Source: Adlercreutzia sp910585575 (GTDB taxonomy: Bacteria; Actinomycetota; Coriobacteriia; Coriobacteriales; Eggerthellaceae). From it: 64,000 nucleotides of DNA. Under the pieces are notes generated by a model. The model was not told where the DNA came from. It searched no databases and saw only the letters and a list, made by a program, of their open reading frames with translations. Position numbers and translations under genes: made by a program. Numbering within the stretch: position 1 is the first letter of the stretch; every line of letters starts with the position of its first letter. Location of the stretch: assembly GCF_951801035.1 (NCBI RefSeq), contig NZ_CATOKT010000001.1. One strand, written 5' to 3'. Below, piece after piece: positions 20,467 through 28,065 of this stretch.

Positions 20467-20628
20467 GCTCGTGTTGATGGCTCTCTCCTTCCATCGGCGG
20501 CTCTCGTTCTTTCTCGGCGCCCCACAGCGCCTGCTCTCTGCCAAGCGCCCCACGCGCCTGGGTGCGCACCCCCTTTTGGGCGGGGTGCGCACCGGACGCC
20601 CCTCGTCCGGTGCTTCCCAAACAGCCCC

Positions 20629-21864
20629 TTAGTAGCGGCTGTCGAAGATGCGCTTCGTCTTCTTCTCGGAGCGGGGCAGCTCGCCCAGTGGCACGCCCTT
20701 GGCCTCCGGCGTGCAGCCGCACTTCGCCTTGAAGATGAGGGCCAGCTCTTCCTCGCAGCGGGCCAGGGCCTCGCCCTCCAGCGGCGTTTCGAACAGCACG
20801 GTGAGCACGTCGTGCCCGTCTACGGCCTCGATCATGACCTGGTACTCCGAGCTGGTGCCGTCGGTGGCCTTGATAACCTCTTCCACCTGGGCCGGGAACA
20901 TGTTGCAGCCCTTCACCTTGAACATGTCGTCGGTGCGGCCGGTGAGCGTGGCAATGCGCGGGTGGCGGCTGCCGCAGGCGCAGGTGCCCGGCACAATGCG
21001 CGTAAGGTCGTGAGTGCGATAGCGAATGAGCGGCGCGCCCTGCTTGCGCAGCGTGGTGAGCACCAGCTCACCCTCTTCGCCGTCGGGCAGCACCTGGCCG
21101 GTTTCGGGGTCGACAATCTCGATGTAGACGAAGTCGTCCCAGATGTGCATGCCGTCGTGGGCGTCGCAGGAGATGCCGATGCCCGGGCCGTAGACCTCGG
21201 TGAGGCCGTAGATGTCGTAGATCTCGATGCCCAGCTCGTCCTGGATGCGGCTGCGCATCTTCTCGCCCCAGCGCTCGGAACCGATGACGCCCTTCTTCAG
21301 GTGCAGCTTGTCGCTCAGGCCGCGCTTGGTGATTTCCTCGGCCAGCAGCAGAGCGTAGGAGCTGGTGGCGCAGAGCACCGTGGACTTCAGGTCCTGCATC
21401 ATTTTCAGCTGCTTCTCGGTGTTGCCGGGACCCATGGGAATGGCCATGGCGCCCAGACGCTCGGCGCCCAGCTGGAAGCCGATGCCCGCCGTCCACAGAC
21501 CGTAGCCAGGGGTAATTTGGATGCGGTCGAAGGGCGTGATGCCCGCCATTTCGTAGCAGCGGGCGAACTGCGTGGCCCAGTCGATGACGTCCTGCTGGGT
21601 GTAGGGGATGATGACGGGCGTGCCCGTGGTGCCCGAAGAGCTGTGGATGCGCACGATCTCGTCGTCGGGAACGGCCTGCAAGCCCAGCGGATACACCGCG
21701 CGCAGGTCGTCTTTCTCCGAGAACGGGAGCTGTTCGAAGTCGGCCTGGGTGCGCACCGTGGCCACGTCGATCCCCTCGAATTTCTTCGCATAGAACGGCG
21801 AGCGCTCCTTGATAGTGGCCAGCTGGCCCGTGATCATTGTTAGCTGCTCTTCGGTCATTTCCAT
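20629..21864 (-). CDS. paaK: phenylacetate-CoA ligase family enzyme
   Basis: A 411-residue AMP-forming acyl-CoA ligase of the PaaK family. The ATP loop is HSSSGTTGTPVIIPYT, with IYGLTEVYGPG, the Asp strand LIRYRTHDLTRI, CACGSRHPRI (typical Cys-x-Cys-Gly of PaaK) and TDDMFKVKGCN. I prefer ATG 21862-21864 (AAGGAG 11 bases upstream) over a GTG nine codons earlier, which lacks a site. PaaK homologues act on phenylacetate and related aryl acids; with iorAB in the same window it may run in aryl-acid formation from aromatic amino acids, which is inference. Single gene. Confidence 0.88.
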   Translation of the reverse strand: MEMTEEQLTMITGQLATIKERSPFYAKKFEGIDVATVRTQADFEQLPFSEKDDLRAVYPLGLQAVPDDEIVRIHSSSGTTGTPVIIPYTQQDVIDWATQFARCYEMAGITPFDRIQITPGYGLWTAGIGFQLGAERLGAMAIPMGPGNTEKQLKMMQDLKSTVLCATSSYALLLAEEITKRGLSDKLHLKKGVIGSERWGEKMRSRIQDELGIEIYDIYGLTEVYGPGIGISCDAHDGMHIWDDFVYIEIVDPETGQVLPDGEEGELVLTTLRKQGAPLIRYRTHDLTRIVPGTCACGSRHPRIATLTGRTDDMFKVKGCNMFPAQVEEVIKATDGTSSEYQVMIEAVDGHDVLTVLFETPLEGEALARCEEELALIFKAKCGCTPEAKGVPLGELPRSEKKTKRIFDSRY

Positions 21865-22075
21865 GGGGGTCGAGTCTCCTTCAAAATCCACACTTCTCTC
21901 AAGTGTGCTTCATTCTAGCAAACTCCAGCCCTGTACGGGGGCTCACTCCACGGTAATCCCGCAGGGGGAAACACGACGTGAGCCATGATTTTATGACTAG
22001 GAAGGTCGGCTTATTGTCAGAGCGTCGAAGAAGGAGGGGGCGGGCGGGGCGTGACGGGCGGCCCAAGCCCGAAAA
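21865..22075. other. intergenic spacer upstream of paaK
   Basis: About 210 bases without an open frame of note; it should hold the paaK promoter, though no clear -35/-10 pair is visible on the minus strand. Confidence 0.4.
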
Positions 22076-22341
22076 GGTGGCCAATCAGAGGCCGTTTTCC
22101 ATCGACGTAGTGTCAATAGTAGTTTTTTGGCCAATCAGGCTGCGATTTCCATCGATTTAGCCACGCTGCGAATCACGCTCAAATTCCCGCGCTCGTCTGA
22201 CCTGGGAATACGCTAAAGCCCTAAAACGCCGATGGAAAACACAGGCTGATTGACCACCGAATCGACGGAAAACTCCCGCTATTTGGCCAAAAAAAGCTTG
22301 TTGACTATCTGTCGATGGAAAACGGCCTCTGATTGGCCACC
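22076..22341 (-). repeat. 266-bp inverted-unit element, copy A
   Basis: A non-coding element bounded by a perfect 31-bp inverted repeat (22076-22106 against 22311-22341). Inside are further copies of the same 28-31-bp unit, consensus GGCCAATCAG then 3-6 bases then GATTTTCCATCGA. Read on the minus strand it has three units forward, a central segment containing CCAGGTCAG, and two units reversed, the same order as copies B and C on the plus strand. Confidence 0.85.
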
Positions 22342-22376
22342 TCCTCCCTGAGAGAATTCGCCCCCGACCACCCTGC

Positions 22377-22412
22377 AAAAAAGAAAGCCCCCGTCGGGAG
22401 GTAGACGGGGGC
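22377..22412 (-). terminator. rho-independent terminator
   Basis: GCCCCCGTC and GACGGGGGC form a 9-bp G:C stem; on the minus strand it is followed by TTTCTTTTTT. It would end transcripts of the ABM-fold operon after they pass the tandem repeats. Confidence 0.88.
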
Positions 22413-22430
22413 GTAAAGCGGAACCGCAAG

Positions 22431-22655
22431 ATGCGGCGGAAGCAAAACTCGGACCGAGCCGCTTTCCGGCCAGCTGAAGCGAGACTTGAATCGAGCCGCT
22501 TTCTAGCTAGGCGAAGCTCAGGCTGCACAGCGCTCCGGCTGGGCGAAGCTCCAGCTGAGGCGCTTTCCAGCCAGCTGGAACCCGGACCACACCGCGCTCC
22601 AGCGTGGAGAAGCTCGGGCCCAAGCGCTTTCTCGCTAGGCGAAGTTCGCGAGGAA
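22431..22655 (-). repeat. degenerate tandem ~32-bp repeats at the 3' end of an ABM gene
   Basis: About six or seven imperfect units of 30-36 bp, each built on GAGCTTCGCC-TAGC-GAAAGCGC (minus strand). The first unit includes the last codons and stop of the upstream gene, so the array looks like amplification of the gene's own 3' end. No open frame passes through it. Confidence 0.65.
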
Positions 22656-23300
22656 GGGCTTCTCCTGGGCCATGTACGGGGTGCACAGGTTCACGTTGGC
22701 CACCCACTCGGCACAGGCCGGCTCGAAGAACTTGTCCACGTACAGGAAGTGGAACGGCGTGGTCATGTACTTGCCAAGGAAGCTCATGGGCTCGTCGAAA
22801 TCGCACTCGTAGGCGTAGGCCCACTCGTCGGTACCCTCGGCCTCCACCACGCGGGCGAACTTGCAGTTGCGCAGGCCCGGCACATGATCGGCCATGTCGT
22901 TCATGTGGGCTTCCATCTTCTCGATCATCGCCGGATCAGCACCTTCGCGAATGCTGAAGAACAGGATGCGGTGGCAGGTGGAATTCTCCTTCTCCTGCAG
23001 CAGCAGGTCGCCCTCGCCGTAGGCGAGGAACTCGCAGTTGGCCACCTTCGAGGGATCGGTCATGAGCGCCTTCAGATCGCCCCAGGCCGCGCCGCCCTTA
23101 GCTGCCTCATAGGCCGCCTGATCGGCAAAGCCCACTTCGCAGACGAAGTCGCCGCCGGGCATGGGCGGCTCGAGCACCTTGTCGGCCAGAAAGACGTCGC
23201 TCACCGCCGCAGCCGCCGTGCGCGCATCGGCGACGAACTGATCCTTGGCCGCGTCGTCCATACCCTCGGCGAAGGTGACGGCAAAAACACCACTAAACAT
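22635..23300 (-). CDS. tandem Dabb/ABM-fold protein
   Basis: A 221-residue cytoplasmic protein that appears to consist of two dimeric alpha-beta barrel (Dabb/ABM-like) repeats, each with an F..TF..G / FFSIREGADP type strand and a long helix. The ATG at 23298-23300 is chosen because GGAGGTG lies 8 bases upstream; the longer frame to 23342 overlaps the upstream gene. It overlaps the end of the Tat lipoprotein gene by 8 bases, so the two are translationally coupled. This fold serves small monooxygenases, isomerases and haem enzymes; no catalytic residue can be assigned. The last codons are part of a tandem repeat array. Confidence 0.7.
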   Translation of the reverse strand: MFSGVFAVTFAEGMDDAAKDQFVADARTAAAAVSDVFLADKVLEPPMPGGDFVCEVGFADQAAYEAAKGGAAWGDLKALMTDPSKVANCEFLAYGEGDLLLQEKENSTCHRILFFSIREGADPAMIEKMEAHMNDMADHVPGLRNCKFARVVEAEGTDEWAYAYECDFDEPMSFLGKYMTTPFHFLYVDKFFEPACAEWVANVNLCTPYMAQEKPFLANFA

Positions 23301-23841
23301 TATTGAGCACCTCCATGTAGCTTTCCGAAGCAGAGTACACACGATCGACCGACACGGCCTTGCCGCGCACCTCGGCCCACCATTTCACGTACTCGGGGTT
23401 GTAGCGCGTGGCCGAGGAATAGGCCCACGCCGCCTGGGCGATGTCGGGCATCGTCCACTCGATCTCGATGATGCTCGAATCCTTGTCGAGCCAGATGGCC
23501 GGCGCCACGGTGGCGCGGACGAACGTCCAGCCGGCAGCCTCCATCATAGGCTTCATGTTCGTCATGAAGTCATCGTAGAGGGCTTTGCCCTCGCCCGGTT
23601 TGGCCGTCAGGCGATCGACGATGTAGACCACCTCGTCGCCGCCGGTGGCCGCCAGGCCCTCGTTGGTTTCCGTTGCCACGTTTGCCTCCTGTTCCGTCGG
23701 GTCTTCCGTGTTTCCCTCCGGTGCGGACGCCCCTGTGGTACCGCCGGTGCACCCGGCAAGCAACCCCAGGGACGCAACACCGACGCAGGCGCCAGCCGCC
23801 ACAAAAGAGCGGCGGGTCACGCACGGTGCGCTTTGCCTCAT
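23293..23841 (-). CDS. Tat-exported lipoprotein with ABM-like domain
   Basis: A 182-residue protein with a twin-arginine signal (CVTRRSFVAAG) and lipobox GLLAGC (Cys about residue 31), then a Thr/Glu-rich linker and a domain of about 100 residues (EVVYIVDRLTAKPGEGKAL...) that looks like an antibiotic-monooxygenase/Dabb barrel. ATG 23839-23841 has AAAGGGGAG upstream. Tat export implies it folds, perhaps with a cofactor, before crossing the membrane. It leads a two-gene operon with the cytoplasmic tandem homologue and diverges from the LuxR regulator, from which it is probably controlled. Confidence 0.75.
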   Translation of the reverse strand: MRQSAPCVTRRSFVAAGACVGVASLGLLAGCTGGTTGASAPEGNTEDPTEQEANVATETNEGLAATGGDEVVYIVDRLTAKPGEGKALYDDFMTNMKPMMEAAGWTFVRATVAPAIWLDKDSSIIEIEWTMPDIAQAAWAYSSATRYNPEYVKWWAEVRGKAVSVDRVYSASESYMEVLNNV

Positions 23842-23988
23842 AGTCTCCCCTTTCTTGACAAATCCCCCTTCGAAAGATAGGCTCGGCTGCTGAAAAGCTT
23901 CCACTTTCACCGACGTTCCCGCCTCTTACCTCAGGTTCATCGATGAGCAACCGAGCCTGTCTGAAGCCTATCGGGCACAGGGGATTTC

Positions 23989-24050
23989 GTCAGTCTCACG
24001 AAACCGGGTAAATGGGGTATTTGCCCTCGTCCGAAAGGTATGATTTGCCG
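23989..24050 (+). promoter_or_regulatory. conserved promoter/operator block, copy 1
   Basis: GTCAGTCTCACGAAACCGGG at 23989-24008 and TATGAT at 24039-24044, with the start points of the two exactly 50 bp apart. GTCTC-AC-GAAAC is an imperfect palindrome. The same block with the same spacing recurs at 27324-27385. It lies between the divergent ABM lipoprotein and LuxR genes; the -10 points to LuxR, and no -35 is conserved, as in an activator-dependent promoter. Confidence 0.65.
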
Positions 24051-24067
24051 ATTCAAGGGAGGGAAAC

Positions 24068-25279
24068 GTGCATATCAACCTCAAGGCGCACAAGATCAAC
24101 GGCCGCCAGGCGGCCTCTATTGCGCTGCTCGATTCCATCATCTGGCTGTGGTTTCACCAGATCAACTACACGAGTATTTTCTCGGAGTCAGTGCTGGCCC
24201 CCAACATTGCCGTACTGCCGAGCCTCGCCCTGAGCACGGCGCTGGCGGTGGGCATCATGCATGCCCGCTGGGATGTCATTCCGAAATCCCTCCGCTTGGC
24301 CACGGCCCTGGGCACGCCCCTTGTGCTGCTTGGCTGCGTGCTGCTGAGCCAAGTCGGCAACCAGTCCGACACGCTCGCTACCGCTCTCTCGCTGGCCCTC
24401 GGAGTGGCCTGCAGCCTGGCCGCGCTTTTGCGCTTGGAAACCCTGGCCAAGTGCGACGACTTCGCCACTTTGGCCGTGGCTCTTTCTGGTTCGCTCATGT
24501 TGTTCTACATACTCGATCTGGGGCTTTTGCTGGTACCGCGCGAAGTGTACGACGCACTCGTCATTGCGGCGCCCCTCACCTTGGCCGTCGGCTCCAGCCA
24601 TCCGGCGCCTCCCGCGGCGCGCTCGGGTCCGCTGCCTAAACGCATGCGCCGCGCCGTGCCCGTGCTCGTGCCCTTCGTCATGGGAGCCTGCACCGGCTTC
24701 GTGGTAGCCCTCGGCATGGCGGCCATGGCTGTGAGCCCCCTCGAGCTGTTCACCCGACCCTCTCCGCTGTTCCTGCTCTCGCAGCTGCTGTTCATCTGCC
24801 TGACTATCGTGACAGTGTTCGGCCTTGACCTACGCAAGGCCACCTATTTCGCCGGCACAAGCCTCTGCTGGAGCCTGGGCATGGCTACCGGCAACGTCGC
24901 CAACGAGACCCTGCTCACCTCGGCACAGCACCTTATCGCCAACGAAGCAGCCTCGTTCATCTGCCTTTCCGTCATCGTCATGTTCTTCGCGTTCTCCGGC
25001 ATTTGGATCAACAGCCTCGAAAAGACCACCGTCACCAACACCGAGTCGTCCTTCGAGCGCATCGCCCAGGACGCCGGCCTCACGAAACGCGAGATCGAAG
25101 TGGTGCAACTGCTTTTGGAGGGCCGCAGCCTGCGCATCATTCAGGAGACGCTGTTCATTTCGGAGGGTACCGCCCGCACCCACACCAAGCGCATTTACGC
25201 GAAGCTGGGCGTTCACTCCAAGCAGGAGCTCATCGATTTCTTCAAGGGGAAATTGTCAGCGGAACAGACTGCAAAATAA
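24068..25279 (+). CDS. LuxR-type regulator with membrane N-terminus
   Basis: A 403-residue protein: roughly the first 330 residues are hydrophobic with about ten membrane helices, then a C-terminal LuxR helix-turn-helix (LTKREIEVVQLLLEGRSL, EGTARTHTKRIYAKLGVHSK). GTG start with GGGAGGG 5 bases upstream. This membrane-LuxR architecture is abundant in Eggerthellaceae beside reductase genes, where it is thought to sense small substrates at the membrane. It diverges from the ABM operon and converges on the Tat flavoprotein gene, and the operator block in its own promoter is repeated upstream of that flavoprotein, so it probably regulates all three. Confidence 0.88.
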   Translation: MHINLKAHKINGRQAASIALLDSIIWLWFHQINYTSIFSESVLAPNIAVLPSLALSTALAVGIMHARWDVIPKSLRLATALGTPLVLLGCVLLSQVGNQSDTLATALSLALGVACSLAALLRLETLAKCDDFATLAVALSGSLMLFYILDLGLLLVPREVYDALVIAAPLTLAVGSSHPAPPAARSGPLPKRMRRAVPVLVPFVMGACTGFVVALGMAAMAVSPLELFTRPSPLFLLSQLLFICLTIVTVFGLDLRKATYFAGTSLCWSLGMATGNVANETLLTSAQHLIANEAASFICLSVIVMFFAFSGIWINSLEKTTVTNTESSFERIAQDAGLTKREIEVVQLLLEGRSLRIIQETLFISEGTARTHTKRIYAKLGVHSKQELIDFFKGKLSAEQTAK

Positions 25280-25463
25280 CCAACGCGCGGAACGCGCTCG
25301 AGGGCATCTAGCTACCTTTGAGTGCGTAGCGTAAGCTTGCTCGCCACTTCAGCGCACGGCTAGCGGTTGGCATTCTCCTCGCGGCGTCTAACCTCCCGCA
25401 TACCCCCAGGTGACAACAGCACGGGTAACCTGTACACCGGATAAAGCTCCCTCCCCGATCGTC

Positions 25464-25493
25464 AAACGGCCCCCGCCGAAGCAGGGGCCGTTT
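25464..25493. terminator. bidirectional terminator between LuxR and flavoprotein genes
   Basis: AAACGGCCCC and GGGGCCGTTT form a perfect 10-bp stem, with the A/T ends giving short T-runs on both strands, in the gap between two converging genes. Confidence 0.8.
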
Positions 25494-25535
25494 AAGGGAG
25501 GGTTATGGGTACGACTTGCGTCGCGCGGTGCGAAC

Positions 25536-27248
25536 CTAGGCGCTCAGCGCGTGGTTCACGGCCACCCAGCTCATCACGCCACCGGAGCCGAGGCTGATGC
25601 CGCCATGCACATAGGTGCCGCCGGAAATGCCGGAGGAGGCGCAGCCAACCGCGTACAGGTTCGGAATAGGCTCGCCCGCGGTGTTCACGACCTGGGCGTT
25701 CTCGTTGATGGTCAGACCGCCGGCCGTGCTGCACGAACCGGGCACGTAGGTGGTGCCATAGAACGGGCCCGTGGCCAGGGGCGCCAGCACCGGGTTCGGA
25801 ATGTCGGTGCGGCTGCCGGCCATCACACCGGTGGTGTTGATGTCCAGGTGCTTCTCGCCGCGATGGAACACCGGGTCCTTGCCCTCGGCGGCATTGGCGT
25901 TGAAGGCCTCGATCTCGGCTGTCAGGCCCGCCGGATCGATGCCCAGCTTCTCGGCCAGCTCCTCGAGCGTGTCGGCCTTCACGAAGTACTCGGGCACCTC
26001 GTCGGCAGCGGAGGCGTCGCCACCGTAGGTCTCGTCGAAGAAGCTGCCCTCGCCGTCGCCCACGGCGCTCACGATGTGGCCCGGCATGGAGTACGTGTTC
26101 CAGCAGGCGGCGTCGCAGATGAGGTAGGACGGGATGTTCACATGACCCGGCTCACCGGTGTCATAGTAGGCGAAGGACTGGTTGAACAGGTCATAGGGGC
26201 CAGCCTCGTTGCCGATGCGCTTGCCCTTCTTGTTCACCACGACCGCACCGGGCAGACCGCGGTACATAGCCCAGTCGCAACCGGCGATTTCCTGGGCGAT
26301 GAGACCATCGTTGATGAGGGCCTGCGGGTCGTCACCGGTGGTGAGGACGCAGGGAACGCCCCACCAGCGGTCCATGAAGGACACGCTCGCACCGATGTCC
26401 ATGCCCATGCGCTGGCCGTCACCGGTGTTGGTGGGCACCACGCAGGTAGCCATCAGCTTGTAGGGCAGGTACTTGGCACGCATCTCGTCGTTGTGGTCGA
26501 AGCCGCCCGTGGCCACGATGACCGTGGAGGCCTTGATGTTCTGGCCGCCGCACACCGCGCCGAGCACCGCGCCGGAGCCGTCGGTCAAAAGCTCAGTGGC
26601 CTCGGTATTCATGAGGATCTCCACGCCCAGCTCTTCCAGCTTGGCCTTCATCTCTTCCCACATCTGGGTTGCCACCAGCGGGCCCTCGGCGTTCGCAGCG
26701 CCCAAGCTGCCGCGACCCATGGGGATCCAGCCCTCCATGGGCTCGTAGTAGTCGCCGAACAGCGGGCTCGCGTTGAAGGTCCAGCCCATTTCCTCGGACA
26801 ACCAGGTGAGGAAGTCGTTGCCGTTGTCGATATAGGAGCTCAGCACAGCCTGATCGACGCGATGGTCCGACGCGTTGGTGAAGTACTTCACCACTTCTTC
26901 CTTGCTGTCCTTCACGCCCGCAGCCTCGGCGGCGTAAGACAGCGGCACGGCCAGACCGCCGCCCGAGGTGGCAGCGGTGCCGCCCCACATGGTGCCCTTC
27001 TCGACGATGCACACGTTGGCACCCTTCTCAGCGGCCACCAGCGCAGCGAAAGTGCCGGTGCCGGAGCCCAGCACGAGCACGTCTACTTCCTTGTCCCAAG
27101 AAATATCAGAGCCCGTAGCGGCCAGGCTCGACTCGTTGTTGCCCGCAGGAGCGCAGCCCGCCATGGCGGCCGTAGCGCCCAGCGCCAGGCTCGAAAGCGC
27201 CGCAGTCTTCAGAAACCCGCGACGGTCCATTCCCTTGTTTTCTCCCAT
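25536..27248 (-). CDS. Tat-exported FAD-dependent reductase (fumarate reductase-like)
   Basis: A 570-residue flavoprotein. The N-terminus has a twin-arginine signal (DRRGFLKTAA) and lipobox-like AMAGC; the dinucleotide-binding strand is VDVLVLGSGTGTFAALVAAEKG and a second FAD segment is IPNLYAVGCASSG. It belongs to the fumarate reductase/urocanate reductase flavoprotein group, which is greatly expanded in Eggerthellaceae and reduces diverse organic acceptors outside the membrane, usually taking electrons from a cytochrome or menaquinol. There is no haem-binding CxxCH in it and no cytochrome gene beside it. ATG 27246-27248 has AAGGAGG upstream. Substrate unknown. Confidence 0.87.
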   Translation of the reverse strand: MGENKGMDRRGFLKTAALSSLALGATAAMAGCAPAGNNESSLAATGSDISWDKEVDVLVLGSGTGTFAALVAAEKGANVCIVEKGTMWGGTAATSGGGLAVPLSYAAEAAGVKDSKEEVVKYFTNASDHRVDQAVLSSYIDNGNDFLTWLSEEMGWTFNASPLFGDYYEPMEGWIPMGRGSLGAANAEGPLVATQMWEEMKAKLEELGVEILMNTEATELLTDGSGAVLGAVCGGQNIKASTVIVATGGFDHNDEMRAKYLPYKLMATCVVPTNTGDGQRMGMDIGASVSFMDRWWGVPCVLTTGDDPQALINDGLIAQEIAGCDWAMYRGLPGAVVVNKKGKRIGNEAGPYDLFNQSFAYYDTGEPGHVNIPSYLICDAACWNTYSMPGHIVSAVGDGEGSFFDETYGGDASAADEVPEYFVKADTLEELAEKLGIDPAGLTAEIEAFNANAAEGKDPVFHRGEKHLDINTTGVMAGSRTDIPNPVLAPLATGPFYGTTYVPGSCSTAGGLTINENAQVVNTAGEPIPNLYAVGCASSGISGGTYVHGGISLGSGGVMSWVAVNHALSA

Positions 27249-27643
27249 GAATTTCCTCCTTATTCGAGAAACTGACCTTGTGCCAATTTCTTGCGCTTCA
27301 TTAAAGGGAATTTCTGGAAGCATGTCAGTCTCACGAAACCGGGGAGTTAGGCGTCGAGCCCTCGCCCAAAAGGTATGATTTTCCAGGTCACCGCCTACTA
27401 CTCAATTTCTGCGAGGGGAAGAGTGTTGCGCGGGCATAACGCCTGGAAAAGAGCAGCCAGACAGGCATCACCACACTCAGGACCCCTCAAGCGCTGTCAG
27501 GCCCGAAGGTGCTTGGTGGGCAATGTGCCCGAACAACCTCACATCCAAGCCACAAGCGTCTTCCGAGGCAATTAAGCAACTCCCGCCGATGCGCAAACCC
27601 GAAACGGAAAGCCGTGACCACGATCAGAGTGGGCGCCGACTCA
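27249..27643. other. intergenic region upstream of flavoprotein
   Basis: Nearly 400 bases without a convincing gene. It holds the second copy of the promoter/operator block; the -10 in that block points rightwards into sequence with only a 66-codon open frame of no recognisable type, as if a regulator gene once followed and was lost. Confidence 0.5.
27324..27385 (+). promoter_or_regulatory. conserved promoter/operator block, copy 2
   Basis: GTCAGTCTCACGAAACCGGG at 27324-27343 and AAAAGGTATGATTT at 27368-27381, the starts of GTCAG and TATGAT 50 bp apart as in copy 1 (23989-24050). It lies 76 bp upstream of the flavoprotein start on the other strand. Confidence 0.65.
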
Positions 27644-27909
27644 GATGGCCAAATAGGGCCGACTTTCCATCGACAGCATATCAACAAGAGATTTTTGGCC
27701 AATCGTCGGCCGATTTCCGTCGATTCGGTGGTCAAACAGCCTGCGATTTCCATCGCGCTTTTTTAGCGTCTGGAAAAGGCCAGGTCAGGAAGGCGGCCGC
27801 TCTTGCGCTCATTTCGCAACGGGCGCAAATCGACGGAAATCGCGGCCTGATTGGCCAAAAAGTTCCTATTTGCGGTGCGTCGATGGAAAACGGGTCCTGA
27901 TTGACCATC
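27644..27909 (+). repeat. 266-bp inverted-unit element, copy B
   Basis: Same architecture as copy A but in plus orientation: three forward units (GGCCAAATAGGGCCG..., GGCCAATCGTCGGCCG..., GGTCAAACAGCCTGCG..., each ending TTTCC-TCG), a centre with AGGTCAGGAAGGCGGCCGCTCTTG, and two reversed units. Copies B and C are nearly identical over much of their length. Confidence 0.85.
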
Positions 27910-28065
27910 CCGCCGAGCCGCGTGTCAGCGTGGGCACTACCGAGCTAGCTGGAGGTGGATTCCGATCGACCTCCCTCAGTCCTGACCGTGCTGCTCTTCC
28001 TGCGGAAAAGCAGCTGTTATCACACCTGAAATCCCCAAGAACCATGCCTGAGGTCCCCAAGAACC
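27910..28065. repeat. spacer with short direct repeat 3' of the response regulator
   Basis: CCTGAAATCCCCAAGAACC (28025-28043) and CCTGAGGTCCCCAAGAACC (28047-28065) are adjacent direct repeats, two mismatches in 19, immediately after the regulator's stop codon. A hairpin GCTGCT...AGCAGC lies at about 27990-28015. No gene seen. Confidence 0.5.

Noticed and set aside
18394..21843. 1149-codon plus-strand frame
   Set aside because: Shadow spanning two real minus-strand genes (HD-GYP/GGDEF regulator and PaaK).
22076..22341. CRISPR-like repeats in the 266-bp element
   Set aside because: Units are inverted, unevenly spaced and the spacers are conserved between copies; no cas genes are near.
22431..22655. 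CRISPR array
   Set aside because: Repeat units are degenerate and adjacent, with no unique spacers.
27375..27575. 66-codon open frame after the copy 2 promoter block
   Set aside because: No family resemblance, poor codon pattern and no downstream partner; a chance frame.
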